Shown here piece after piece: positions 41,097 through 49,330 of a stretch of 64,000 bases of DNA; within the stretch, counting starts at the first letter, position 1; each line of letters starts with the position of its first letter. The notes under the pieces were generated by a model, which saw only the letters and a list, made by a program, of their open reading frames with translations, was not told where the DNA came from and ran no database searches. Origin of the DNA: Gemmata massiliana. Lineage in GTDB: Bacteria > Planctomycetota > Planctomycetia > Gemmatales > Gemmataceae. Location: contig NZ_LR593886.1 of the NCBI RefSeq assembly GCF_901538265.1, positions 9,755,738 to 9,819,737 on the forward strand, in the 5' to 3' direction. The translations under genes were made by a program, and so were the position numbers.

Positions 41097-42824
41097 ATGT
41101 TGTCTGTTGCTCTCCTCGCCCAATCGAAGTCCGGGAACCCGAACCTCGCCGAAGTCCCGTGGCCCGTAATCACGGCGCTGGCCGCCGGTTTGGTTCTCTT
41201 TAGCCTCCTCATGCTCCTCGTGAGACGCTACAAACGCTGCCCCTCGAACCGCATTCTCGTGATCTACGGTAAGACCGGCGGCGGGAATGCGGCCAAGTGC
41301 GTCCACGGCGGCGCGGCGTTCGTCCTGCCGCTCGTTCAGGACTACGACTACCTCAACCTCGACCCGATTCAAATTGAGGTACCACTCAAGGGCGCGCTCT
41401 CGATCGAGAACATCCGCGTGAACGTGCCGAGCGTGTTCACCGTCGCCATCGGCACCGACCCCGAAACGATGCAAAACGCCGCGATCCGGCTCCTCGGCCT
41501 CGGCACCCAGGAGATCAAGGAGCAGGCGCGCGACATCATCTTCGGCCAACTGCGGCAGGTGATCGCGTCCATGCGGATCGAGGACATCAACCGCAACCGC
41601 GACCAGTTCCTGGAGAGCGTGCAAAAATCGCTCGAGCCGGAACTGAAGAAAATCGGGCTCGTGCTCATCAACGTGAACATCACCGACATCACGGACGAGA
41701 GCGGGTACATCGAGGCCATCGGTCGGAAAGCGGCCGCGATCGCGATCCAGCAGGCGAAGGTCGACGTGGCCGAACAAGAAAAGAAAGGGCAAATCGGTGT
41801 TGCCGAGGCCGAGCGCGAGCGGGCCATCTCGGTCGCGAACGCGACGAAGGTGCGCGAGATCGGCACCCGCGAAGCGACCCGCGAGCAGGCCATCAAGGTC
41901 GCCCAACTCGACAAGGACCGGGAGGTCGGCGAGCAGACCGCGCTGCTCGAACAAGAAACGCTCATCAAGGAATCGCAGCGCCAGCAAGCGATCCGTATCG
42001 CCGAACTCGACCGCGACCAGAAGGTCGGCGAGCAGCAGGCCGTGTTCGAGCGGGAATCGCGCATCGCCGAAGCGGACCGCGACAAGCGCGTGCGCCTGGC
42101 CGAAGCCAACGCCACGGCGATCGGCGGTGAAGCCAACGCACAGGCGAGTATCGCCGGGGCACAGGCCACGCTCGCGGTGAAGAACGCCGAGGCGTATCAA
42201 GTTTCCGAAACGAAGAAGCGCGAAGCCGAAGCCGCGGTTCTGGAAGCACAGAATAAGGCGATGGCGAAAGCCGCGCTCGCCCAGGCCGAGAAGATCGAAG
42301 CCGAACAGCGCGCCGCGCTCGAAGCCCCTGCGAAGGCACAGAAGGCAAAAATAATCGTGGACGCCGAGGCCGCCGCGGAGCGCGTGAAGCTCGAAGCCGA
42401 GGCCGCCGCTGCGACCATCTACGCGAAACTCGAAGCCGAGGCCCGCGGCCAATTCGAGATCCTGGCGAAGAAGGGCGAGGGGTTGAAGAAGATCATCGAT
42501 GCGTGCGGGAGCCCGCAAGCCGCGTTCCAGTTGCTCATGCTCGAACACATGGACGCGCTCGCGGACGCCTCCGCGAAGGCCATCTCGAACATCAAGTTCG
42601 ACAAGGTAGTGGTGTGGGAAGGCGGTGGGGGGAACGGAACTGCGGGGGCATCGAGTACAGCTTCGTTCCTTCAGAACATGGCCCGGATGATGCCGCCGAT
42701 GATGCAAGTGATGAAGGACATCGGTGGCGTGGAAGTGCCCGAGTACCTCGCAAAGCTCACCAGCGATTCGCCCACGGAGAGCAAGCCGCCGAGCACGAAC
42801 GGCACGCACGCGAAAGTCGGGTGA
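41097..42824 (+). CDS. Flotillin family protein (YqiK-like)
   Basis: 575 residues. A membrane helix at about 22-43 is followed by the SPFH domain (CVHGGAAFVLPLVQDYDYLNL, VNVPSVFTVAIG, RLLGLGTQEIKEQARDIIFGQLR). A long Ala/Glu-rich coiled coil spans about 210-460. Within it, residues 262-294 and 295-327 are near-copies of one another (RE/RQQAI... DREVGEQ/DQKVGEQ). The C-terminal region (FQLLMLEHMDALADASAKAISNIKFDKVVVWEG) is the conserved flotillin end. Flotillins form membrane scaffolds. It is in an operon with the NfeD-like gene. The stop is followed by the repeat at 42831-42975. Confidence 0.93.
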   Translation: MLSVALLAQSKSGNPNLAEVPWPVITALAAGLVLFSLLMLLVRRYKRCPSNRILVIYGKTGGGNAAKCVHGGAAFVLPLVQDYDYLNLDPIQIEVPLKGALSIENIRVNVPSVFTVAIGTDPETMQNAAIRLLGLGTQEIKEQARDIIFGQLRQVIASMRIEDINRNRDQFLESVQKSLEPELKKIGLVLINVNITDITDESGYIEAIGRKAAAIAIQQAKVDVAEQEKKGQIGVAEAERERAISVANATKVREIGTREATREQAIKVAQLDKDREVGEQTALLEQETLIKESQRQQAIRIAELDRDQKVGEQQAVFERESRIAEADRDKRVRLAEANATAIGGEANAQASIAGAQATLAVKNAEAYQVSETKKREAEAAVLEAQNKAMAKAALAQAEKIEAEQRAALEAPAKAQKAKIIVDAEAAAERVKLEAEAAAATIYAKLEAEARGQFEILAKKGEGLKKIIDACGSPQAAFQLLMLEHMDALADASAKAISNIKFDKVVVWEGGGGNGTAGASSTASFLQNMARMMPPMMQVMKDIGGVEVPEYLAKLTSDSPTESKPPSTNGTHAKVG

Positions 42825-42830
42825 GCGAAC

Positions 42831-42975
<145 letters not shown>

Positions 42976-42991
42976 CTCTCCTGCCCAGCAA

Positions 42992-44425
42992 TTACAGGCA
43001 CTTCATAAACGCGACCAAATCCTTCTTCTCATCCTCGGTGAGCTTCGTTTCGAGGATCAGGTTGAAGAACTCGACCGTATCTTCCAGCGTGAGCAGCCGG
43101 CCGTCGTGCAGGTACGGCGGGCTGTCTTTGATACCGCGGAGCGGGAACGTCTTGATCGGCCCGTCCACGCTCGCGGTCCGCCCGAGCACCGTCACCGGCT
43201 TGAAGAACCGTTCAGTCTGCAAGTTGTGCAGCGTGTTGTCGGTGTAGTACGGCCCAGGGTGGCACGTTGAGCACTTCGCCTTTCCGTTGAACAGCGCCTC
43301 GCCGCGCTTCTCGCTGTCGGTTGCCTTCGATTGATCGAGCTTCCCGAACAAATCCAGTTTCGGTGCGGGTGGGAAGTCGAGCAGATCCTGGAACTCTGCC
43401 ATGAAGTGGACCTGACTGCCGCGATCCAGCGGGTTGACGCCTTTCCGCGCGGCCTGCGTGTGGTCGCCGTCGAAGTACGCGGCCCGTTGCTCGAACTCGG
43501 TGAAGTCCTCGATACTCTTCAGCGCGCGCTGCGAGCCGAACAGCCGCTGCACGTTCACGCCGCGCAGCGAGGGCACATCGATGCGGTGCCGGAACTCCTG
43601 CGGTCGGATGTCGCCGACGAGGTGCGTGGCCGCGTTCGTGTGGCCGTTCACGTGGCAGTCGAAGCACGTAACACCACGGTGAGCCTTCTCGCTGCGCCGG
43701 TCGGCGGTCATGTTGAACTGCTGTTGCGGGAACGGGGTAACGAGCAACCGCAGTCCTTCCAGTTGTTTCGGGTTCAGCGCGTCCTTGAACAGTTCCTCGA
43801 AGTTGTCGATGGTGATGAGCTTACCCTTCGAAATATCGCCGAGGTCGAGTCGAGTGGTCAAGAAGATCGGCGGTGGGAACTCGGGCAAGAAGTGGTCCGG
43901 AAGATCGTAATCAAGATCGAACCGCGTCAGGTCGCGCCCCTCTTGCTTCTTGATTTCATCGATGTGGAACTTCGGGAACAGCATCCCGCCTTCGGGATGG
44001 TTCGGGTGCGGCAGCGGAAGGTACCCGACGGGGAACAGTCCCTTCTCGCGGACCTCCTCCGGTTTCATGTCCGCGAGCGCGGCCCAGGTGGTCCCGGCGA
44101 CCAACTTCGCACGCGGGCCTTGTTGCACGGCCTTACCGCGCGTCATTTTCCCGTCGGCCGCGGCGCGCTCCGCGAGGTCGTAGCGTGCGGCCAACATTTC
44201 GTTGTGTTTCCGCGCGATTTCGGCTTTCGCGGCCTTCATCTTCGCCATCACAGCGGCGAGATCGTTGGCCGGCGGTTGGGCCGCGACCGGTTCCGCGCCC
44301 AGTGGTTGATCCGGCTTCGTGGCGGGCGGCTGGTTGGCGGGCACGAGCTGCCACGCCGCGAGCGCGATGAGACTCCCGGCGGCGATCGCCGGCAGAGTCC
44401 AGCCCGAATTACGAACGCGACTCAT
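42992..44425 (-). CDS. Dihaem cytochrome c peroxidase/MauG-like protein
   Basis: 477 residues. An N-terminal hydrophobic segment (LPAIAAGSLIALAAWQLV, 11-28) is a signal or anchor. Two haem motifs are present: CFDCH at 254-258 and CSTCH at 385-389. The C-terminal TFPLRGIKDSPPYLHDGRLLTLEDTVEFFN is the typical MauG/CCP end. Such enzymes reduce peroxide or oxidise a partner in the periplasm. The first 230 residues are longer than in classical CcpA and may be a planctomycete-specific addition. It converges on the flotillin gene across the heptamer repeat. Confidence 0.88.
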   Translation of the reverse strand: MSRVRNSGWTLPAIAAGSLIALAAWQLVPANQPPATKPDQPLGAEPVAAQPPANDLAAVMAKMKAAKAEIARKHNEMLAARYDLAERAAADGKMTRGKAVQQGPRAKLVAGTTWAALADMKPEEVREKGLFPVGYLPLPHPNHPEGGMLFPKFHIDEIKKQEGRDLTRFDLDYDLPDHFLPEFPPPIFLTTRLDLGDISKGKLITIDNFEELFKDALNPKQLEGLRLLVTPFPQQQFNMTADRRSEKAHRGVTCFDCHVNGHTNAATHLVGDIRPQEFRHRIDVPSLRGVNVQRLFGSQRALKSIEDFTEFEQRAAYFDGDHTQAARKGVNPLDRGSQVHFMAEFQDLLDFPPAPKLDLFGKLDQSKATDSEKRGEALFNGKAKCSTCHPGPYYTDNTLHNLQTERFFKPVTVLGRTASVDGPIKTFPLRGIKDSPPYLHDGRLLTLEDTVEFFNLILETKLTEDEKKDLVAFMKCL

Positions 44426-44617
44426 GGGGAGTTACCTCGAAGGGGCGCGCGCTGACCGGCACCGCGCCGGTGCGGGCGCACGCCTGGTGCGAGTTGTACC
44501 ACAGATCAGAAGAAGGGTGAATAATGACGAACCAACAGAACCAATAGGTTTGCTCTATGGTTCACGACCCACAAGAAGTGAATTCGGTGAGCAATTCGTA
44601 TGCCGCAAATCTGATAG

Positions 44618-45331
44618 CTAGCGGCGCCGATTCCATTCGGCCCGGGAATACTTATCGGCGACCAGTGCGTGTGCCCGGGCGAGTGGCACTGGGGCGTAGT
44701 CACCCTCTGGGCGCCACTCGTTGATGAGCAGTTGTTTCACTTCCTCTGGGCGAGCGGGCAAATTCGTAATGAAATCCCCGTGCGGTCGGTCCCGGCGGTA
44801 GTCGGGCTGGCGCTCCGGTGCGTTCAGATATTTCGCGACGAGTGCGAGGTCGAAGCCACAGAGAAGAGTGCCGTGGTGGAGGAAGAATTTGCGCTTGCGC
44901 TGTTGGGCGTTTCCCGAAAATTTCACGCCGCTCACCGCCAGGTCACTCGTACCTTCCACTGATGCGGTGGCCACGGGCTTCAGCGCACTGAGAACGCGCG
45001 CGAGAATGTACCGGTTACTGGCGGGGATTTCGTTCAATCCGGGCGCGTGGTCGTAGCTCAGTACGAGGCTGAAGCACAGGCATCCGGGGCCGAGTAACAC
45101 CGTTCCGCCGCCACTCGCGCGCCGGAGTACGGGCACCCCGGCAGCCGCGCACGCAGACAAATTCACGTCGATCACGACTGAGCCGCCGGAACCGACCACG
45201 ACCGCGTAAGCCGGCTGTTCCCAGAACCGCAGTACCTCACCCCCGGCTCCTTCTTCTGCGGCCACAAGCAGCGATTCGTCGAGCGCGAGGTTCATTTCCG
45301 GATCGGGTAACGTGAGATCGAGTAACTGCAT
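44618..45331 (-). CDS. Lipoate-protein ligase A / octanoyltransferase family
   Basis: 237 residues. Cofactor-binding landmarks are LRFWEQPAYAVVVGSGGSV, RRASGGGTVLLGPGCLCFSL (about 70-89) and the lysine in SGVKFSGNAQQRKRKFFLHHGTLL. This matches the biotin/lipoate ligase superfamily. The enzyme attaches lipoate or octanoate to carrier domains of 2-oxoacid dehydrogenases or the glycine cleavage H protein. It is shorter than classical LplA, so it may be an amidotransferase (LipM/LipL-like). It has no obvious lipoyl-protein gene beside it. Confidence 0.85.
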   Translation of the reverse strand: MQLLDLTLPDPEMNLALDESLLVAAEEGAGGEVLRFWEQPAYAVVVGSGGSVVIDVNLSACAAAGVPVLRRASGGGTVLLGPGCLCFSLVLSYDHAPGLNEIPASNRYILARVLSALKPVATASVEGTSDLAVSGVKFSGNAQQRKRKFFLHHGTLLCGFDLALVAKYLNAPERQPDYRRDRPHGDFITNLPARPEEVKQLLINEWRPEGDYAPVPLARAHALVADKYSRAEWNRRR

Positions 45332-45458
45332 GAGGGTTGTGGAAACAAGTGGTGCGAAGTCGGACGCCGTACCCGTTGCTGTATCAAGTGGGCGTCAACG
45401 GCACAGTGAAGCTTCCCCGGAACCGCGAAGCAAATGTGCGAATTACGTGAAATACGGC

Positions 45459-45857
45459 TTACCAACGCAGGTGAACGCGGTTACCGGGACCGTCGTAGGT
45501 GAAGACGAAGTGTTCGAGGAAGTCGCGCCCCAAGGCACCCGCCGTGCCCTTGGGGTTGATTGGTCCATCGAGCGCTTCCAGCGCGAGCCACCGCCTTTCA
45601 CCGGCATCCGCGAGAGCGACTTCCACCGCGAACACACCGTGGTGGCTTACAGTGTCGCGCCCGAGTACGTGCAGCCCGACTTCCGCTATGGGTTCGGCGC
45701 CGAGAACGTGAATCACGCCCGGGTCGAGAACGGTGACGCTCGCGCCCGTATCGAGGTACGCCGGGAACGGGCCAAATTCCTCGAGCTTGCCCGCAACGCG
45801 GACCACGACCTTCACGACTGCCCCGCGCTGGCGAATGGGAACCGACAGTTCACTCAT
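45459..45857 (-). CDS. Retropepsin-like (clan AA) aspartic protease
   Basis: 132 residues from ATG 45857. The active-site motif is AYLDTGASVTVLD, followed by the matching hydrophobic LGRDFLEHFVFTYDG (the Leu-Gly-Arg-Asp end typical of bacterial retropepsin-like proteins). Such proteins dimerise to build the active site. The substrate is unknown. Its start overlaps the stop of the small basic protein gene by 8 bp (45850-45857). No signal peptide is seen. Confidence 0.82.
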   Translation of the reverse strand: MSELSVPIRQRGAVVKVVVRVAGKLEEFGPFPAYLDTGASVTVLDPGVIHVLGAEPIAEVGLHVLGRDTVSHHGVFAVEVALADAGERRWLALEALDGPINPKGTAGALGRDFLEHFVFTYDGPGNRVHLRW

Positions 45858-46050
45858 CCGCGTCGCCCGGCGGCTCATCGACCGGTGCGCCGCCGTCGAA
45901 CTCGCGAATGATCTTTTTATTTTTGATCGCTTGCTTCGCACTGGCCCCGTGCCGGTGTCTGCGGTCGCCGTCCGCGTGCCGGAACTCGCCGGTTTTCGGG
46001 TCCGCGTACTTTTTTTTGTTAGCCTTTTGAGGCTTTTGATCGCGCGCCAT
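45850..46050 (-). CDS. Small basic protein of unknown function
   Basis: 66 residues from ATG 46050. It is rich in Lys/Arg/His in its first half (MARDQKPQKANKKKYADPK, then GDRRHRHGASAKQAIKNKK) and acidic at its end (APVDEPPGDADE). No family is recognised. The charge pattern suggests nucleic-acid binding. An in-frame ATG at 46089 would add 13 residues. It overlaps the protease gene by 8 bp and follows AlkB by 57 bp, so it is probably part of that transcript. Confidence 0.65.
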   Translation of the reverse strand: MARDQKPQKANKKKYADPKTGEFRHADGDRRHRHGASAKQAIKNKKIIREFDGGAPVDEPPGDADE

Positions 46051-46107
46051 GTTTGGCTCGGTTGGGGAGTGGGCCTGCCCCTCGGACACTGGATCGACTG
46101 CCGAGGT

Positions 46108-46647
46108 TCACGCTTTTACGCGACGAAATGTGAGGCTGATTCGACCACCGCTGATGTCCCGGTCCGCGAGAACCGCGTGCCGCCATTCGGCTTGCATTTC
46201 GGGACACATCCACAACAGCGAACCGGAAGAAAGGCGGTAGCTCTCGGTTACCGTCTTGTCACTGATGCGGTGAAACGTGATGGTGCGTTCGGTACCGAGC
46301 GAGACGACCGCGATGCCCGTTCCGTGTTCGAGGGCCTCGGTCGAATCGGAGTGAAAGCCCATTGAGGATTTGCCATCGGTGTAGTAGTTCGCGAGGCAAT
46401 TGTTCGGCTCGAATCCGACTTCGCCCGCGGTGCGAACAGGTAGCGGTGCGATCGCATCGGGAATTGGGACTTGAGGCCACTCGATACCCGAGTAGTTGTA
46501 CGGCACACCGAAGCTGGCCGATTTCCTAGCACGAATGCGCGTGTCCCACACAACGGAAGCAACGAGGTATTCGTAGAGGGCGTGACTATCAGGCAGGAAA
46601 TCAGTTACGAGCCGAATGGAGCCGCGCTCAAGTAAACTGGACATCAT
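46108..46647 (-). CDS. AlkB family 2-oxoglutarate/Fe(II) dioxygenase
   Basis: 179 residues. The Fe-binding residues are His and Asp in MGFHSDSTE and His in AEWRHAVL. The 2-oxoglutarate arginine is in GGRISLTFRR. The substrate segment GVPYNYSGIEW and the NCLANYYTDGKSS motif fit the AlkB/ABH2 branch, which removes alkyl groups from DNA or RNA bases. Two adjacent start codons exist (46647 and 46644). The gene follows the HExxH protein gene by 53 bp. No Ada-like regulator is nearby. Confidence 0.88.
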   Translation of the reverse strand: MMSSLLERGSIRLVTDFLPDSHALYEYLVASVVWDTRIRARKSASFGVPYNYSGIEWPQVPIPDAIAPLPVRTAGEVGFEPNNCLANYYTDGKSSMGFHSDSTEALEHGTGIAVVSLGTERTITFHRISDKTVTESYRLSSGSLLWMCPEMQAEWRHAVLADRDISGGRISLTFRRVKA

Positions 46648-46700
46648 CGGCGAACTCCGCGTGCGATTGTCGACTGAGACACTGCACGCGGGAACCGAGT

Positions 46701-47402
46701 TCACTTCGTCGGTGTGCCCCACGCCTTCTTCATCAGCTCGAAGCCGACGGGATCGTACTTCTCCAGTTCACTCCGCGTGTACGGGGCGAAGTCGTTCTTG
46801 CCGAAGTACGCTTCACTCAGCTCGGCGAAGTATTCCGCTCGGTTGGTGGTCGCGTAGGCCTTCTTCTTCCCGCCGCTGATGTAATCGACGCTCTCGTAGA
46901 GCTTGCGCTCGATGGCCTGCTTGTACGCCGATTCGAGCGGGTCATACGAATCACCGAGCGTGAGGAAGTGGTACGCATGGGCCAGTTCGTGAAGCACCAT
47001 CCACGGCTGCGCTCGACGCGACCAATCGACGAAATTCTTGAGGTTGTTGATCTCCACCCCACCGGCCTTCTCTGGGTTGTAGCCGTTGTCCTTGAGCCAC
47101 CCCTTCGACACGTGGAACTCCGCAGCCCCGTTCTTTTTCGTTTGCCACTCCACCCAGAACTTGACCTTCTTGAGTGCCGCGAGCGGCTTCTCGGGCACGA
47201 CCGCGCACAACTTCTTGAGCTGGCTTTCCAACTCCTCGAACGCGACTTTCGCCTCGTCCGCGTGCTTCTCCACCTCGGGATGCACGAGCACCGTGAACCC
47301 CTGAACCTCGCGCTTCTTGTAGTTTTCGCTCGGCTCGAACGCGGCGGCGTGTGGGGCAGCAAACAGCAGAACGGCAACAGCGGGAACAAAGATGTGTTTC
47401 AT
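46701..47402 (-). CDS. Secreted HExxH metallopeptidase-like protein
   Basis: 233 residues. A signal peptide (KHIFVPAVAVLLFAAPHAAA) precedes a domain with the zinc motif HELAHAYH at about 140-147 and the downstream RAEYFAELSEAYFG, whose glutamates are placed to be the third ligand. This arrangement resembles the anthrax lethal-factor-like (ATLF) branch of metallopeptidases. Activity is inferred, not proven. It is the first gene of a probable minus-strand run with alkB, the small basic protein and the protease. Confidence 0.8.
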   Translation of the reverse strand: MKHIFVPAVAVLLFAAPHAAAFEPSENYKKREVQGFTVLVHPEVEKHADEAKVAFEELESQLKKLCAVVPEKPLAALKKVKFWVEWQTKKNGAAEFHVSKGWLKDNGYNPEKAGGVEINNLKNFVDWSRRAQPWMVLHELAHAYHFLTLGDSYDPLESAYKQAIERKLYESVDYISGGKKKAYATTNRAEYFAELSEAYFGKNDFAPYTRSELEKYDPVGFELMKKAWGTPTK

Positions 47403-47451
47403 GGGTGTGGCATCGTAAGGTGGGATTGCAATGACAGCATAGCGAACAGAA

Positions 47452-48243
47452 TCACCAGTGCATCACGTACCCGCCGTCCACGTTGACCGTCTGACCGGTA
47501 ACGTTCGCGGCGCGGTCGCTAGCGAGGAACACCGCCATTGCTGCGATGTCTTCTGGAGTTTGCCACCTGTTTAGGGGCACGATCTTCGCGATCTTGTCCG
47601 CGGCCCAGGTTTCGTAGTCCGTGCGCGTTTCCGGCGGTTGACGGTCCGCCCACGATCGCCACACCGAACGATTGAGTGGGGTCTTAATCATCCCCGGGCA
47701 CAAGCAGTTCACGCGCACACCGAACGGCGCGAGATCTTTGGCCGCGCACTGAGAAAAATTGATGAGCCCGGCCTTGGACGCGCTGTACGGCGGGTCCGTC
47801 TGCGAGCCGATTTGCCCGGCAACGGACGAGAGAAACAGCATCGTTCCCTTCTTGCGTTCCGCGAGACGCGGGGCAAAGTGGTGCGCGACGATCGCGGCGC
47901 CAATGAGATTCACTTGAAGCACGCGCGCCCAAACACTGGGGTCGATCTCCCAGAACGGGAACCCGAACTTGCCGGAGCCGATCCCTACCGCGAACACGAC
48001 GTGATCCACCGCGCCGAATTTCGCCCACGTCTCGGCTGTCGCGGCACGAATGGCCGAATCGTCGGTGACATCGACGCGCCATCCCGTGCCGCCGAGTTCG
48101 GTCGCGGCCGCTTGTGCACCCGGGGACACGTCCCAGATACCAACGCGACAACCTTCCTCGGCAAACGTGGACGCGATCGCGCGCCCCAACCCGCGCGCGC
48201 CACCGACTACAACAACGGCACTGTCCTTCAGGCCCAAGTTCAC
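47452..48243 (-). CDS. Short-chain dehydrogenase/reductase (SDR)
   Basis: 263 residues from GTG 48243. The NAD(P) site is GGARGLGRAIA, the active-site Ser is in LFLSSVAG, Tyr-Lys are in PYSASKAG, and the C-terminal FLASDRAANVTGQTVNVDGGY is typical of classical SDRs. Substrate unknown. GAGG seven bases ahead of the GTG supports that start; an ATG at 48330 would add an unlikely leader. Gene order suggests separate transcription from the MerR gene 97 bp upstream. Confidence 0.9.
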   Translation of the reverse strand: MNLGLKDSAVVVVGGARGLGRAIASTFAEEGCRVGIWDVSPGAQAAATELGGTGWRVDVTDDSAIRAATAETWAKFGAVDHVVFAVGIGSGKFGFPFWEIDPSVWARVLQVNLIGAAIVAHHFAPRLAERKKGTMLFLSSVAGQIGSQTDPPYSASKAGLINFSQCAAKDLAPFGVRVNCLCPGMIKTPLNRSVWRSWADRQPPETRTDYETWAADKIAKIVPLNRWQTPEDIAAMAVFLASDRAANVTGQTVNVDGGYVMHW

Positions 48244-48339
48244 GGCGAATCCTCGTCTCGGCGGGTAGTGTGTGAAAGCGTTACGGCTCTCACACACTGT
48301 GATACCCGACGTACCGCCCCCCCGACACACCCACTTTGG

Positions 48340-49110
48340 TTATTGTCCCGGGTGCTTGATCCCGGCGGCGATACGCGCTTTCTCGAGGTACTCGTTCAGC
48401 GGGCGCATGGCCTTCACGTCCATACCGCGCACGTTGTCCTCGTTCTCGTACATCTTCTTCAGGGAATTGAAGATGCCCGGATCGCCGCCGGTAAACCCCA
48501 TTACCAGTGCGAGCCACCGCTCCGCGAGTGCCCGTGCCTTCGGATCAGCCGGATCGACGCCCGTGTCCATCGCGGCTTGCACGTCCGCGAACAGATCCGT
48601 CCACATTTGTGGCCCCTTTTGGATGGCCTCTTCCATCTCGGCCCCGCCCGCCTTGCGCCGGTCCTCGATCTGCTTCAGTTGCTCCGGGGTGTAATACTTT
48701 TCGATCATCGTCATTACCTCGATCGTTTGGAGAAACGTCTCGGCGGACACGTCGCCCGCCGCGTCGAGTGTCTGGGAGAGCCCTTCGAGCCGGTCGCCCA
48801 ACTGGGCCAGCTCCGCGGCTTGCTCGCGCACCTTTGCCAGGTGGAGCCGGACCACTTCGCGCGGGTCGTAGTCGGCCCGCGTCATGTACTCTTTGATCTG
48901 CTCCAGACTGAAACCGAGCTGCTTCAGGCACATGATCTGGTGCAACTTGGTCACGTCCGCGGCGGTGTACCGCCGGTGCCCGGAACCGTGCGCCGACCCG
49001 CTCCGGTCCGACGGGCACAGCAGCCCGATGGCGTCGTAATGGTGAAGCGCGCGCACCGTCAGCCCCGTGCGTGCGGCCAGTTCGCCGACCTTCCACTGCT
49101 GTTCCGACAT
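48340..49110 (-). CDS. MerR family regulator with TipAS-type domain
   Basis: 256 residues from ATG 49110. The MerR helix-turn-helix is WKVGELAARTGLTVRALHHYD, followed by RRYTAADVTKLHQI and the dimerising helix LEQIKEYMT. The C-terminal domain from about 130 (YYTPEQLKQIEDRRKAGGAE... RWLALVMGFTGGDPGIFNSL) is the TipAS antibiotic-binding fold. Such proteins sense drugs or other ligands and activate their own promoter. A matching operator lies at 49145-49175. No obvious target gene other than itself is adjacent. Confidence 0.88.
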   Translation of the reverse strand: MSEQQWKVGELAARTGLTVRALHHYDAIGLLCPSDRSGSAHGSGHRRYTAADVTKLHQIMCLKQLGFSLEQIKEYMTRADYDPREVVRLHLAKVREQAAELAQLGDRLEGLSQTLDAAGDVSAETFLQTIEVMTMIEKYYTPEQLKQIEDRRKAGGAEMEEAIQKGPQMWTDLFADVQAAMDTGVDPADPKARALAERWLALVMGFTGGDPGIFNSLKKMYENEDNVRGMDVKAMRPLNEYLEKARIAAGIKHPGQ

Positions 49111-49144
49111 GGCACCAACCTCCCCAAAATCACCCGACGCGGGC

Positions 49145-49175
49145 ATGGTACATCCTGACGTTACGTGAGGTTCAA
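49145..49175 (-). promoter_or_regulatory. Probable MerR-type promoter/operator
   Basis: On the minus strand, TTGAAC (49175-49170) and TACCAT (49150-49145) are separated by 19 bp, the stretched spacer typical of MerR-controlled promoters. The spacer holds a near-perfect palindrome CCTCACGTAACGTCAGG (49154-49170). It sits 35 bp ahead of the MerR start codon, which points to autoregulation. Confidence 0.7.
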
Positions 49176-49330
49176 GGAGGAAAAAACGAGATAAATCGAA
49201 GTGAGCAATCGGCGAGTTGAGTAAACGATCGGCGCGGGTCGGTGAGTGGAATTGCGGGAACAGACCGCACGCTTTCACCAGCCGGCTCACGCCGGCCGGT
49301 CGCCAATAGCACTTCACATCGGCTGTGCGC

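Noticed and set aside
41028-42809. Long minus-strand open frame across the flotillin gene
   Set aside because: It is an exact antisense shadow created by repeated Ala/Glu-rich codons with GC-rich third positions. The plus-strand product has clear SPFH domain motifs.
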